Shown piece by piece: positions 1-9,245 of a stretch of 36,007 nucleotides of DNA. Each line of letters opens with the position of its first letter. Within the stretch, counting starts at the first letter, position 1. The notes under the pieces are model-generated. The model worked only from the letters and a program-made list of their open reading frames with translations. It had not been told where the DNA came from and did not search any database. A program made the translations under genes and the position numbers. The DNA is from Thermodesulfobacteriota bacterium (lineage in GTDB: Bacteria > Desulfobacterota > Thermodesulfobacteria > Thermodesulfobacteriales > Thermodesulfobacteriaceae), in NCBI GenBank assembly GCA_030578315.1, contig JAUQQL010000017.1, forward strand, positions 1 through 36,007, in the 5' to 3' direction.

Positions 1-736
1 ATTGTTGTAAAGCTTTTTCTAAAGTTTCTTTTAATTCTTTTTCCTCATCTTTACATATAGAATAAATTTTCGGCTCAGAAAAATTCTCTTCGATTAACCC
101 TGCAAGTACCGCAGAGTTATATTCTATTAACTCTGGAGGTTTTAAAGGTCTTTCTCTTAAAATTTCTGCAGAAACAAGTTCTGAACCTGTAGGAATAATT
201 CCAATTAACGGTTTTTTAAAAACTTTTACTTCTGTAACTCCACTTGCCAGCATAGCTCCAATATCTACTTCCCTTATAATATGTCCTTCAGGGATAATGA
301 GTTCTGTAGCTACTATATCCTCTCCTATTACTCTAACATGATGATAAAGAGGAACCGCTTTATAAATTTCTATAAAATTGTTTACTATATTTACTTCTTC
401 TACAGGAATTACTGCATTAAATCCCTCTGGGAGAGGGTCTCCTGTTTCTATCCAAATAGCTTGTTTTCCAAGTTTTAGCCTTACAGGATTCTTTTCGGTA
501 GCTGAAAAAGTATCTTCAGCTTTAACAGCATATCCATCCATTGCAGAAGAATAAAAGTATGGAGAAGACCATTTAGCAAAAACAGGTTCAGCAGTAATAC
601 GCTTTAGGGATTTTTTAACTTCTATAATTTCATAGAAGTTGTAATAAGGAAGACTTATCTCTTTACAAACTTTTTCCATTATACTTAGAGCATCTTTTAA
701 ACTGCATACCTGATGAAAAACTTTTTTAAGTGGCAT
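1..736 (-). CDS. MoeA-like molybdopterin biosynthesis protein (C-terminus cut by window edge)
   Basis: The first 245 codons are present and the frame is still open at base 1. MoeA enzymes insert molybdate or tungstate into adenylylated molybdopterin in the cytoplasm. The MoeA landmarks are readable: SAMDGYAV near residue 60, TGDPLPEGFNAVIPVEEV near 100, GEDIVATELIIPEGHIIREV, and IPTGSELV near 185. The wording of the GEDIV and DIGAMLASGVTEV stretch resembles the MoeA subfamily that carries a C-terminal LysR-type substrate-binding domain, but that part lies outside the window. It starts 15 bp after the formate dehydrogenase iron-sulfur gene on the same strand, which suits cofactor supply to that enzyme. 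No clear Shine-Dalgarno is seen; translation may be coupled. The family call is secure; the fused domain is inference. Confidence 0.88.
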   Translation of the reverse strand, partial: MPLKKVFHQVCSLKDALSIMEKVCKEISLPYYNFYEIIEVKKSLKRITAEPVFAKWSSPYFYSSAMDGYAVKAEDTFSATEKNPVRLKLGKQAIWIETGDPLPEGFNAVIPVEEVNIVNNFIEIYKAVPLYHHVRVIGEDIVATELIIPEGHIIREVDIGAMLASGVTEVKVFKKPLIGIIPTGSELVSAEILRERPLKPPELIEYNSAVLAGLIEENFSEPKIYSICKDEEKELKETLEKALQQ

Positions 737-751
737 TTTTATTCAGAAAAA

Positions 752-1360
752 CTAAGGTAATTCATAAACCTCTGGAAGTTCATTTAATGCAAAAATAACT
801 CCTAGACCTCCAAATTCCTTTTCTCCATAAATTATTTTGTATCCCTTTTTTTTAGCATCATTTATAAGTTCTTCCCTTTCTCCAAATCTTATAGCTGAAG
901 TAGGACAAGTTTTAGCACAAGCAGGTTCAAGTCCTGCCCAGATTCTATCTATACATAAATGACATTTTGAAATTTCTCCCTTTTCGTCATATCTTGGTAC
1001 ATCAAAAGGACAAGCTCTCCTACAAAGTCCACAACCAATACATTTTTCTTTTAAATAAAGAACTGCTCCTTCTTCAGATATAAATAAAGCTTCCATAGGA
1101 CATACTTCAACACAGAGGGGTTCACCACAATGCATACATCTATGACTTATAAAAAGGTATTTAATTTCCTTTCCATTAATAGATTTTTCAATAAATTTTA
1201 TACGGTTATATGTATAAGGCGTCAAATCTGTAGGATTTTCGTGAGTACCTTTATTATATGTTTCCTCAGCTGGAAGTTGATTCCACGATTTACAAGCTAC
1301 CTGACAAGCACGACATCCAATACATAAATCTGGAATTATTAAAAGACCTTTTCTGTTCAT
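752..1360 (-). CDS. fdhB: Formate dehydrogenase iron-sulfur (electron transfer) subunit
   Basis: A 202-residue ferredoxin-like protein with four cysteine groups, enough for four [4Fe-4S] clusters: CIGCRACQVAC at residues 13-23, then CMHCGEPLCVEVCP, CIGCGLCRRACP, and a last group split as CHLC and CAKTCP. It should carry electrons from the molybdenum or tungsten subunit encoded upstream. Unlike E. coli FdnH it has no C-terminal membrane helix, so it looks soluble. The start is the ATG at 1360, with GGGAGGA seven bases upstream. A TTG at 1384 extends the frame by eight codons but would put the ribosome binding site inside the gene. The gene begins 20 bp after the catalytic subunit ends. No cytochrome b (gamma) subunit is encoded in the window. 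Confidence 0.93.
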   Translation of the reverse strand: MNRKGLLIIPDLCIGCRACQVACKSWNQLPAEETYNKGTHENPTDLTPYTYNRIKFIEKSINGKEIKYLFISHRCMHCGEPLCVEVCPMEALFISEEGAVLYLKEKCIGCGLCRRACPFDVPRYDEKGEISKCHLCIDRIWAGLEPACAKTCPTSAIRFGEREELINDAKKKGYKIIYGEKEFGGLGVIFALNELPEVYELP

Positions 1361-1380
1361 AAAAAAATCCTCCCACTTTT

Positions 1381-4300
1381 TCAAATTTTTTCAATATTTA
1401 CCATAAATACCTTGGTTGACGGACAAAGAGTATTAGCATCTCCTACCGAAGGAGTAAGTAGATTGGCATTATCTCCTCCACTTCCATCTTCAGGCCATCT
1501 CCATCCAAAGTGCCACGGAAGTCCTACAAAATGAATAGTTTTCCCCATCACCTTTAAAGGTTTAATTCGGGGAGTCACTATAGCTATAGCCCAAATTTTA
1601 CCTCTACAAGAAGAAACTATCACCTTGTCTCCGCTTTTTATACTAAGTTCTTCTGCGAGTTCTTCACTTATTTCTACAAAGTTTTGAGGTTCAAGTTCTC
1701 TTAACCAATCTGTAGTTCTAGTCATAAGACCTGTTTGCCAGTGCTCAGTGACTCTGTAAGTTGAGCCTACATACGGATATCTTTCATCTCCACAAACTGC
1801 TAACACATCCTCAGGTGTGCAAAAGATTTTAATTATAGGGTTGTAAAATACTTTACTGTAAAAAGGATGTTTAGTAAGAGGTGACTCAGGAGGTTCATAG
1901 TGAGTTGGGAAAGGACCATCTACCATACCAGGCCCAAAGATAGCTCCTACTCCCAAAGGTTTCATAATAAAAGGAAGCTTACCTCCTTCTTTAGCAAGAG
2001 GTGGAGCTGCACCGTCAGGTACATCCCCTATCCACTTTCCCTGAGATTCATCCCATTTAATTACTGCTCTTTTAGCATCCCAAGGTTTACCTTCTGGATC
2101 AACACTTGCTCGATTATATAAAATTCTTCTATTTAAAGGCCAACACCAAGCCCAGTTTGGATACATTCCAAGCCCTGTAGGATCTTCCTTTCCTCTTCTT
2201 GCCATCATATTCCCTTCATCAGTATAACTACCACAGTAAAGCCAATTTCCACAAGCGGTACTTCCGTCATCAAGAAGATATAAGAAATTAGGAACTTGTT
2301 GCCCTTTTTTGTAAGCTTTCCTATCAACTGGATGTTCTACTACATCTTTTACAAAATATCCATTTATTTCTTTAGCTATAAGATGAGGATTCACATGCTT
2401 TACTTTTCCATCTTTGTCTTTTTCTCCATATTCCCAAGTTAAATAAAGTATAGGTTCGGGAAAAACCCCTCCCTCGGTTTCGTAGAGTTTTTTTATTCTA
2501 AAATAAAGCTCATTTATAATATCTGCATCTGGTAGGCACTCTCCAGGGGGTTTTACTGCCTCGTATCTCCATTGAACCCATCTTCCGGAATTAGTTATAC
2601 TTCCCTCCTTTTCAACTGAAGTTGCACAGGGAAGGAAAAATACTTCTGTTTTTATCTCTTCAGGATTCATACCGGGTCCTCTCCAAAAGGAAGCTGTTTC
2701 ATTATCCCAGAGATTTACTACTACCATCCAATCAAGTTTAGTTAATGCTTTCCTTACCTTGTTAGCATTAGCTGAAGAACAAGCAGGATTTTGTCCCCAC
2801 GCAAAAAATCCTTTGAACTTTCCTTCATACATTCTATCAAAGAGTTCAAGCCAGGTACAGCTCTCTCCATCCTCTCTTTTTGGAAGGTATTCATAACAAA
2901 AATCATTTTCTGGAGTAGCATGTTCTCCATAAAGAGCTTTTAAATAGCTTATAATGTATTTAGACCTGTTAGAAAGCCAATTTATACTCTTGGGTTCGGC
3001 ACTCTTGGGAGTGTATTTTTCAAGGTAAGTTTTTAAATCTACATCACTTGCTGTAGGAGCTGGATTATAACCTGTTAAAATATGATAAAGAAGTCCTTGA
3101 TCGCAGGCCCCTTGAACATTAGATTCTCCTCTTAAGGCATTAATACCTCCTCCTGCCATTCCTATATTACCAAGAAGAAGTTGAATAATAGAAGCAGCTC
3201 TTACAATTTGACTCCCAACAGTATGCTGAGCCCAACCCATTGCATAAAGAATGGTTAAAACCTTGTCAGGCTTTCCAGTTTCTCCCATTATCTTATAAGC
3301 TGCTTCAATTTTTTCCTTGTCTGCTCCTGTTATATCTGATACAGCTTCAATAGTGTATCTTGAAAAATGTCTCTTTAAAAGTTGGAAAACACAGTTCGGA
3401 TCCTGCAAAGTAAGATCTTTTTTCGGAATTCCATTCTCGTCTAATTGATATTTCCAGGTAGACTTGTCATAACTTCTTGTTATCTCATTAAATCCAGAAA
3501 AGACACCATCTAAATCTTCAGGAAGTTTAAATTCAGGGTCAACTAAAAAACTGGCATCCGTATAGTAAAGAACATAATCTTTAAAGTAAAGTTCATTATC
3601 AAGAATGTATTTTATAAATCCTCCAAGAAAAGCTATATCCGTTCCTGAACGAATAGGAATATAAAGGTCTGCTTTAGAAGCAGTTTTAGTAAACCTCGGG
3701 TCAACTACAATAAGTTTGGCTCCTTTTTCTTTGGCTCTTAAAATCCACTTCATAGAAACAGGATGATTTTCAGAGGGATTGGCTCCCATTATTAAAAACA
3801 CATCAGCATTTTTAAAATCAATGTAGTGATTGGTCATAGCTCCTCTTCCAAACGACTCTCCCAGAGCCGCTACCGTAGGAGAATGTCATATTCGTGCTTG
3901 GTGTTCAATCCAAAAAATTCCTAAAGCTCGTAAAAATTTCTGTAAAATATAGCATTCCTCATTATCCAAGGCTGCAGAACCTACATGGGCAATACCTTCA
4001 CATCTATTCACTACTTGCCCTTTATCATTTTTTTGCACAAAAGTTGCATCTCTTGTTTCTTTAACCAAACGAGCTATTCGGTCTAAAGCCCAGTCCCAAG
4101 AAACTTCTTGCCATTCCTTAGCATAAGGAGCACGATAAAGAGGTTTAGTTGCCCTGTAAGGATTGTTAGCCATCTGATAAAGAGAAGCTCCCTTTGGACA
4201 TAAAGTGCCTTCATTTATAGGAGATTCAGGATCTCCCTCTACATTAACCACCTTTCCGTCTTTAGTATACACAAGAATACTACAACCTACTGAACAATAA

Positions 4301-4383
4301 GGACAAATTGTAGTGGTTACTTTGGCATTCTTTATCCTTATTTCATCTAAATTTTTTTTAAATTCTTCTAAAACTTTTTTCAT
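1381..4383 (-). CDS. fdhA: Formate dehydrogenase catalytic subunit, selenocysteine-containing (UGA read through)
   Basis: A 1000-residue molybdopterin oxidoreductase that oxidises formate (or reduces CO2). It aligns by eye along its whole length with E. coli FdnG (about 1015 residues). The [4Fe-4S] ligands are C27, C30, C34 and C62 (CPYCSVGC then CPKG). The frame meets UGA at 3888-3886 in the context EHQARI-U-HSPTVAAL, which matches the selenocysteine site of FDH-N (NQARV-U-HGPTVASL), so Sec166 is the expected active-site ligand. The frame then continues through SFGRGAMTNH and VDPRFTKTAS to VNIEKI. The ATG at 4383 has a strong GGAGG. An in-frame TAA at 4422-4420 closes the frame 13 codons upstream, so no Tat signal can be added. 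FdnG-type enzymes usually have one, so a cytoplasmic location is inferred. A molybdenum or tungsten centre cannot be told apart here. Confidence 0.96.
3857..3882 (-). promoter_or_regulatory. Candidate SECIS hairpin just after the UGA of fdhA
   Basis: Starting four bases after the UGA, UCUCCUA can pair with UGGGAGA (seven pairs, one of them G-U), leaving a 12-base loop CGGUAGCGGCUC that contains a GGU. Bacterial SECIS elements lie immediately 3' of the UGA, inside the coding region, and present a G-U in the apical loop to SelB. Position and shape agree. The folding was done by hand and no score is available. Confidence 0.6.
3886..3888 (-). other. UGA selenocysteine codon of fdhA
   Basis: TGA on the minus strand separates two frames that are both clear formate dehydrogenase sequence and are in phase. 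Its position equals that of the active-site selenocysteine in FdnG-type enzymes, and the residues on either side (QARI and HSPTVAAL) are the conserved flanks. The alternative, a nonsense mutation, would have to hit this exact codon by chance. The selenocysteine insertion genes (selA, selB, selC, selD) are not in this window. Confidence 0.95.
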
Positions 4384-4521
4384 GAAAACCTCCTTTAAAG
4401 TTACATTTACAAAAAAATATTAATATAAAATTTAAAAGAGACAATACTTAAACTCATAGTCCTCAAAAGTGGTATAATCTTAAAATTGTGTATTTTACTA
4501 TACTATAGCTTTTTTATCTTC

Positions 4522-4549
4522 TTGACATCTTTAATTAAAAATTTATACT
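4522..4549 (+). promoter_or_regulatory. Sigma-70-type promoter for pstSCAB
   Basis: A perfect TTGACA at 4522-4527 is followed after 16 bp by TATACT at 4544-4549, five of six matches to the -10 consensus. The transcript would begin near 4556 and reach the pstS ribosome binding site (AGGGAGGG at 4567-4574) after a short leader. A Pho-box-like direct repeat was looked for and not recognised. Confidence 0.65.
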
Positions 4550-4582
4550 TCAGATTATAAAATTTTAGGGAGGGAAAATTTT

Positions 4583-5605
4583 ATGAAATCTTTAAATGTA
4601 ATGTTTATTTTATTATTGGTTTTTTTAATAATAGGATGTGCTCCTAAAGAAGAAAAAGCTCAAAAAACTCTAAATGGAGCTGGAGCTACTTTTCCATATC
4701 CTTTATACGCTTCTTGGGCAAATGAGTATTACAAAAATTTTAAAATAAAAGTTAATTATCAATCTATTGGTTCAGGAGGTGGAATAAGACAGATTATAGA
4801 AAAAACCATTGATTTTGGTGCAACTGACATGCCCTTAAAACCTGAAGAACTTGAAAAAAATAATCTTATTCAATTTCCTACAGTTATTGGTGGAGTAGTT
4901 CTTGTGGTAAATCTGCCAGAAATTCCTTCAAACAGTTTGGTTTTAGATGGAACTACAGTTTGTAAAATATATCTTGGAGAAATTAAAAATTGGAATGCTC
5001 CCGAAATTAAAGCTTTAAATCCTGGATTAAACCTTCCATCTAAATCTATTACTCCAATTTATAGATCTGATGGTTCTGGAACTACAGCTATTTTTACTTA
5101 TTATTTAACACAAGTTTGTTCTAAATGGGCTAAAGAAGTTGGATTCGGAACTTTGGTCAATTGGAAAGTAAGTCTTGGAGCTAAAGGTAATGAAGGTGTA
5201 GCAAACTATGTAAAAAGAACTCCTTATACTATTGGCTATGTAGAATATGTTTATGCCTTACAAAATAAGTTAAATTGTGTAAAAATGAAAAACTCTGAAG
5301 GTAATATAGTAACTCCAAATGAAGTTTCTTTTAAGGAAGCAGCTTCTTTTGCAGAATTTGATCCCAAGAAACACTTTTATACATGGATAACTAATACCTC
5401 AGGTAAAAATGCTTGGCCTATTGTAGGAGCCACTTACATTCTTTTAGCTAAAGAGAAACATGAAATTAATAAGGAAGTGGTTAAATTTTTTGATTGGGCT
5501 TTTAAAAATGGAGACCAAATAGCAAAAAATCTTTATTATGTTCCTCTTCCAGAAGAAATAAAAGAAAAAGTTAGAACTTTGTGGAAAAGTTATAATCTTT
5601 ATTAA
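4583..5605 (+). CDS. pstS: Phosphate ABC transporter, phosphate-binding lipoprotein
   Basis: A 340-residue periplasmic binding protein that captures inorganic phosphate for the PstCAB permease. The N-terminus is a lipoprotein signal with the lipobox LIIGC (C19), so it should be anchored to a membrane. Typical PstS features are GAGATFPYPLY near residue 33, NYQSIGSGGGIRQI near 60, DFGATDMPL near 78, and YRSDGSGTTAIFTYYL near 160. The last two stretches form the phosphate-binding loops. AGGGAGGG lies eight bases before the ATG. It heads the operon pstS-pstC-pstA-pstB. No phoU, phoR or phoB follows, so its phosphate-responsive regulator lies elsewhere. Confidence 0.97.
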   Translation: MKSLNVMFILLLVFLIIGCAPKEEKAQKTLNGAGATFPYPLYASWANEYYKNFKIKVNYQSIGSGGGIRQIIEKTIDFGATDMPLKPEELEKNNLIQFPTVIGGVVLVVNLPEIPSNSLVLDGTTVCKIYLGEIKNWNAPEIKALNPGLNLPSKSITPIYRSDGSGTTAIFTYYLTQVCSKWAKEVGFGTLVNWKVSLGAKGNEGVANYVKRTPYTIGYVEYVYALQNKLNCVKMKNSEGNIVTPNEVSFKEAASFAEFDPKKHFYTWITNTSGKNAWPIVGATYILLAKEKHEINKEVVKFFDWAFKNGDQIAKNLYYVPLPEEIKEKVRTLWKSYNLY

Positions 5606-5609
5606 AGAT

Positions 5610-6545
5610 ATGATTTTTTCTTTTAAAAAAGAATTTATTTTGAATTTTATTTATTTAATAACTACTTTTTTTGCAAGTTTTATTATAATTCTTTTAACGG
5701 TAGGAATTTTTGTAGTACTTTTTTGGCAAGCTTATCCTGCAATAAAAAGCTTTGGTTTTATAAAATTCATTTTTTCAACTGAATGGGATCCTGTAAAAGA
5801 AGTTTTTGGAGCTGCTCCAGCTTTAATAGGAACTTTAATTACTTCTTTCCTAGCTATGATTATAGCTGTTCCTGTTGCCTTAGGTATAGCTATTTTTATA
5901 ACCGAAGTTGCTCCTTCTTTTTTAAAGGAATTCATTAGCACAGGGATAGAACTTCTTGCAGCTATACCAAGCATTATTTATGGGATGTGGGGACTTTTTA
6001 CTTTAGCACCTCTTATGGCTAAATATATAGAACCTTTTTTTCAAAAAATTATAGGACCAATTCCTTTACTTGGTAAACTTTTTAAAGGTACTCCTCTTGG
6101 AATTGACCTTTTTACAGCAAGTGTAATTTTAAGTATTATGATTATTCCTTTTACTGCTTCAGTTGCTAAAGAATCTTTAGCTCTAACTCCTTCAGTTCTT
6201 AAAGAATCAGCCTATGCTATAGGGGCAACTAAATGGGAAGTAATAAAAGATATCATGTTACCCTACTCTAAGTTAGGAATTATAGGAGGGATAGGCTTAT
6301 CTTTAGGAAGAGCTTTAGGAGAAACTATGGCTGTAGCTTTTGTTTTAGGAAATGTAAATAAAATACCTACTTCACTTCTGGAAGCATCAACTACAGTAAC
6401 TGTAAAGTTAGCTAACGAATTCACAGAAGCCGATAAAGATATTCACTTAGCTTCTCTTTTTTATTTAGCTTTGCTTCTTTTTATTATGAGTTTTACTATT
6501 CTGGCTATAGCTAAAATACTTTTTATTAAAACTCAGGAAAAGTGA
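5610..6545 (+). CDS. pstC: Phosphate ABC transporter permease PstC
   Basis: A 311-residue inner-membrane permease with about six hydrophobic helices; the first is near residues 10-38. The binding-protein-dependent transport signature is visible as ESAYAIGATKWEVIKDIMLP followed by GIIGGIGLSLGRALGETMAVAFVLGN, the usual cytoplasmic loop that contacts PstB. With PstA it forms the phosphate channel. It begins four bases after the pstS stop and its own stop overlaps the pstA start, so translation is likely coupled. Length is normal for the family. Confidence 0.96.
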   Translation: MIFSFKKEFILNFIYLITTFFASFIIILLTVGIFVVLFWQAYPAIKSFGFIKFIFSTEWDPVKEVFGAAPALIGTLITSFLAMIIAVPVALGIAIFITEVAPSFLKEFISTGIELLAAIPSIIYGMWGLFTLAPLMAKYIEPFFQKIIGPIPLLGKLFKGTPLGIDLFTASVILSIMIIPFTASVAKESLALTPSVLKESAYAIGATKWEVIKDIMLPYSKLGIIGGIGLSLGRALGETMAVAFVLGNVNKIPTSLLEASTTVTVKLANEFTEADKDIHLASLFYLALLLFIMSFTILAIAKILFIKTQEK

Positions 6546-7381
6546 ACATCAAAAGAAAAATTATTAATATAGTAGCTTTAATTCTTTGCTTTTTAACTGC
6601 TGTTTGGGGACTGTTTTGGCTTTTTTTTATCATTTTTGATGTTTTAAGACATGGATCTTTGGCTTTACATCCTAATTTATTTTTAAAAGATCCAACACCT
6701 CCTGGAGTTCATGGAGGAGGTTTAAGACACGCTATAGGAGGACATCTCTTGATTACTTTTTTTGCTACTCTTATAGGAGTTCCTATAGGGATAATGGGAG
6801 GAACCTTTTTGGCTGAGTACGGAAGGAGATATAAAATTTCTAAAATAATAAGCTCACTTGCAGACATTATGATAAGTATTCCAGCTATTATTGTAGGAGC
6901 TTTTGTTTATGCTATTTTAGTAAAACCACTGGGACATTTTAGTGGCTGGGCAGGAAGCATAGCTTTGGCTATTATAATGATTCCTGTAATTATGAGAACC
7001 ACAGAAAATATGCTTTCTCTAATTCCATGGACTTTAAGAGAGGCTGCTTTTGCTTTAGGAGCTCCTTATTATAAAGTTATTTTTCAAATAGTTTATAGAG
7101 GTGCTTCTACAGGAATTTTAACAGGGATAATTTTGGGAGTTGCAAGGGTTACAGGAGAGGCTGCTCCCCTTCTTTTTACTTCTTTTAATAATGTTTATTT
7201 TTCGTTAAACATGAACCAACCTATTGCTTCTCTTACTGTTACTATTTTTCAGTACGCCATGGGTCCTTATGAAGACTGGCATGTTCAAGCTTGGGGAGCT
7301 TCACTTATTATAACTCTTTTAATTTTATTTTTAACTTTGGTGAGCAAATTTTTAATTAAAAGAGGTTTTAAAAAGCAATGA
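6542..7381 (+). CDS. pstA: Phosphate ABC transporter permease PstA
   Basis: A 279-residue partner of PstC with about six membrane helices. Family marks are [20 protein letters not shown] near the N-terminus, [16 protein letters not shown], and the permease loop [26 protein letters not shown] followed by [15 protein letters not shown]. The start is a GTG at 6542 that overlaps the pstC stop as GTGA. The stop overlaps the pstB start in the same way. These tight overlaps indicate one transcript with coupled translation. Confidence 0.96.
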   Translation: MNIKRKIINIVALILCFLTAVWGLFWLFFIIFDVLRHGSLALHPNLFLKDPTPPGVHGGGLRHAIGGHLLITFFATLIGVPIGIMGGTFLAEYGRRYKISKIISSLADIMISIPAIIVGAFVYAILVKPLGHFSGWAGSIALAIIMIPVIMRTTENMLSLIPWTLREAAFALGAPYYKVIFQIVYRGASTGILTGIILGVARVTGEAAPLLFTSFNNVYFSLNMNQPIASLTVTIFQYAMGPYEDWHVQAWGASLIITLLILFLTLVSKFLIKRGFKKQ

Positions 7382-8133
7382 TTGAAATAGAAGTAAAAAA
7401 ATTAAATTTTTACTATGCTGGAAATATTTTAGTTTTGAAAAACATAGATATTCCTATTTACAAAAATAAAATTACTGCTCTTATCGGTCCTTCTGGATGT
7501 GGAAAAACAACTCTTCTTCGCTGTTTTAATCGCATGCACGATCTTTATCCTGGAAACAGATACGAAGGAGAAATTATTTTTCAGGGAAAAAACATACTTT
7601 CTAAAGATATAGACCTAATTGAATTAAGAACTAAAATAGGAATGGTTTTTCAAAAACCTACTCCTTTTCCTATGAGTATTTTTGATAACATTGCTTATGG
7701 ACTTAAATTAAGAAACATTAAAAATAAAAAAGAATTAAAAGAAAGAGTAGAGAAAGCTTTAAGAGAAGCTGCTTTATGGGACGAAGTAAAAGACAAACTT
7801 TATAGCAGTGCTATGGGACTCTCAGGTGGTCAACAGCAAAGACTTTGTATTGCCCGTGCTATTGCAGTAGAACCAGAAGTTTTACTTTTCGACGAACCCA
7901 CCTCAGCTCTTGACCCTATATCTACTGCTAAAATTGAAGACTTAATTGTTCAACTTAAAAACAAGATCACTATAGTAATTGTGACTCACAACATGCAACA
8001 AGCTGCCAGAATTTCAGACTATACCGCCTTTATGTACTTGGGAGAACTTATTGAGTTTGGTCCAACAGAAAAAATCTTTACCAATCCAGACCATAAACTC
8101 ACCGAAGACTACATAACAGGCAGATTCGGATAA
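7378..8133 (+). CDS. pstB: Phosphate ABC transporter ATPase PstB
   Basis: A 251-residue cytoplasmic ATPase that powers phosphate uptake through PstCA. Walker A is GPSGCGKTT near residue 37, the PstB-specific NRMHDLYPG follows, the Q-loop lies in [21 protein letters not shown], the signature is LSGGQQQR, Walker B is [12 protein letters not shown] and the switch histidine is in VTHNMQQA. The C-terminus [19 protein letters not shown] is typical of PstB. The start overlaps the pstA stop as ATGA. The gene ends 13 bp before the convergent thioesterase gene. Confidence 0.97.
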   Translation: MIEIEVKKLNFYYAGNILVLKNIDIPIYKNKITALIGPSGCGKTTLLRCFNRMHDLYPGNRYEGEIIFQGKNILSKDIDLIELRTKIGMVFQKPTPFPMSIFDNIAYGLKLRNIKNKKELKERVEKALREAALWDEVKDKLYSSAMGLSGGQQQRLCIARAIAVEPEVLLFDEPTSALDPISTAKIEDLIVQLKNKITIVIVTHNMQQAARISDYTAFMYLGELIEFGPTEKIFTNPDHKLTEDYITGRFG

Positions 8134-8146
8134 ATGTTTCAACTTT

Positions 8147-8557
8147 TTATAAAACTTTTTTTAAAATGTGTAATAATTCCTCAGGAAGTCTTACAATTTT
8201 CCCTTCTCTGTTTACAGGAACATGTTTTGTAAAACCATAAGCTAATAAAGAATGGTCAGAACAAATTTGATATTCAAAAACTACTGTAAAAGACTTAACC
8301 TCTTTTAAAGAAGTTTTTACAGTTAAAAGCTCGTCATATCTGGCAGGGGCTTTATATTTTACGTAAACTTCAACTACCGGTAAAATAATGCCCTCTTTTT
8401 CTTCTAGATCTTTATAACTAAAACCTAAATTTCTCATAAATTCAGCTCTTCCTAATTCAAAAACTTTTAAGTAATTAGCATAATACATAACTTTAGCTTG
8501 GTCAGTATCAGCATAAAGAACCCTGTAAAAGCTTTCTACAATTTTTTTTTCTTTCAT
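8147..8557 (-). CDS. YbgC/4-hydroxybenzoyl-CoA thioesterase family acyl-CoA thioesterase
   Basis: A 136-residue single hotdog-fold protein. The family motif is YADTDQAKVMYYANYLKVFE near residue 15, with the catalytic Asp in DTD. The rest (VKYKAPARYDELLTVKTSL, FEYQI, GFTKHVPVNREGKIVRLP) follows the YbgC/FadM pattern of short acyl-CoA thioesterases. The natural substrate cannot be read from the sequence. The start codon is 39 bp from that of the divergent pyrR gene. The ribosome binding site is weak: AAGG sits only one base before the ATG. It shares no obvious pathway with its neighbours. Confidence 0.87.
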   Translation of the reverse strand: MKEKKIVESFYRVLYADTDQAKVMYYANYLKVFELGRAEFMRNLGFSYKDLEEKEGIILPVVEVYVKYKAPARYDELLTVKTSLKEVKSFTVVFEYQICSDHSLLAYGFTKHVPVNREGKIVRLPEELLHILKKVL

Positions 8558-8596
8558 ACCTTGAAAAATAGGAACTTAGATTTAAATTTTCAATTT

Positions 8597-9157
8597 ATGA
8601 ATAAAGATATTTTATCTCAAAAATTTCAAAAAATAATAGCTGGCTCTAAAAAAATTCAAACTTTGATAGAAAAAATAGGAACTCAAATTTTAAAAACTCA
8701 TCCCTTTTTGGAAAAAGTGGCTCTTATAGGTATTCAAACTGGTGGGGCTCCTTTAACGGAAAGGCTTAAAAATTTTTTATTTTCAAAAACGGGTTTTTCT
8801 CTTCCTACAGGATATATAGACATAACTTTATATAGAGACGACTGGACTAGAATTTCTTTTCATCCTCAGGTTAAAAAAAGTGATATTCCCTTTTCTATAG
8901 AAGACCTTATAGTTATTCTAGTAGATGATGTAATTTATACCGGAAGAACTGCTCGGGCTGCTATGGATGCTATAATTGACCTTGGAAGACCAAAAAAAAT
9001 AGAACTTGCAGTTTTGGTAGACAGAGGTGGAAGAGAATTTCCTATAGAACCAACTTTTATAGGTTTAAAAGTAAAGAAAATAGGGATTAATGAGTATGTA
9101 TCAGTTTATTTTAAAGAACTTCATGGAAAAGACCAGATTTGTTTAGAAAGTAAGTAG
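8597..9157 (+). CDS. pyrR: PyrR-type bifunctional regulator / uracil phosphoribosyltransferase
   Basis: A 186-residue phosphoribosyltransferase-fold protein. The PRPP-binding loop VILVDDVIYTGRTARAA lies at residues 106-122, and ALIGIQTGGAPLTERL near 42 and DITLYRDDWT near 75 are PyrR-specific. PyrR proteins bind pyr mRNA leaders in response to UMP/UTP, convert uracil plus PRPP to UMP, or both. The ATG at 8597 gives the family length. An upstream frame extension has no family similarity and runs into the thioesterase gene. The nearest AGGA is too far upstream to be a good ribosome binding site. No pyrimidine biosynthesis gene or PyrR-binding leader was seen in the window, so which activity matters here is open. 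Confidence 0.9.
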   Translation: MNKDILSQKFQKIIAGSKKIQTLIEKIGTQILKTHPFLEKVALIGIQTGGAPLTERLKNFLFSKTGFSLPTGYIDITLYRDDWTRISFHPQVKKSDIPFSIEDLIVILVDDVIYTGRTARAAMDAIIDLGRPKKIELAVLVDRGGREFPIEPTFIGLKVKKIGINEYVSVYFKELHGKDQICLESK

Positions 9158-9216
9158 TTAAGTGAAATATTTCTCTAATACTTACTTCTTCAATTATTTA
9201 GTAATTAAATTAAATT

Positions 9217-9222
9217 TATAAT
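9217..9222 (+). promoter_or_regulatory. Possible -10 element for thiC
   Basis: TATAAT lies 24 bp before the thiC ATG, just upstream of the purine-rich AAAGGGGG. No convincing -35 element sits at the right distance, so this is a weak call. The 88-bp gap between pyrR and thiC contains no TPP riboswitch-like core. Confidence 0.3.
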
Positions 9223-9245
9223 AGTTAAAGGGGGCTTTTGTAATA

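Noticed and set aside
281-478. Open frames antisense to moeA-like, fdhB, fdhA, pnp and other genes (for instance 281-478, 1900-2121, 21713-22216).
   Set aside because: They have no ribosome binding site and their composition reflects the coding strand opposite; they mirror real genes.
3838-3888. Two separate formate dehydrogenase genes, or a pseudogene broken by a stop.
   Set aside because: The interruption is a single UGA in phase at the conserved selenocysteine position, with conserved sequence on both sides and a SECIS-like hairpin after it.
4384-4582. A Pho box upstream of pstS.
   Set aside because: No pair of CTGTCAT-like direct repeats with 11-bp period was found; only the ordinary promoter elements are convincing.
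8558-8596. A PyrR-responsive attenuator or pyr leader.
   Set aside because: Only 39 bp separate the divergent genes, and no hairpin with the PyrR-binding loop sequence was found.
9158-9245. A TPP riboswitch before thiC.
   Set aside because: The 88-bp gap is almost only A and T and lacks the CUGAGA and paired-stem core of TPP riboswitches.
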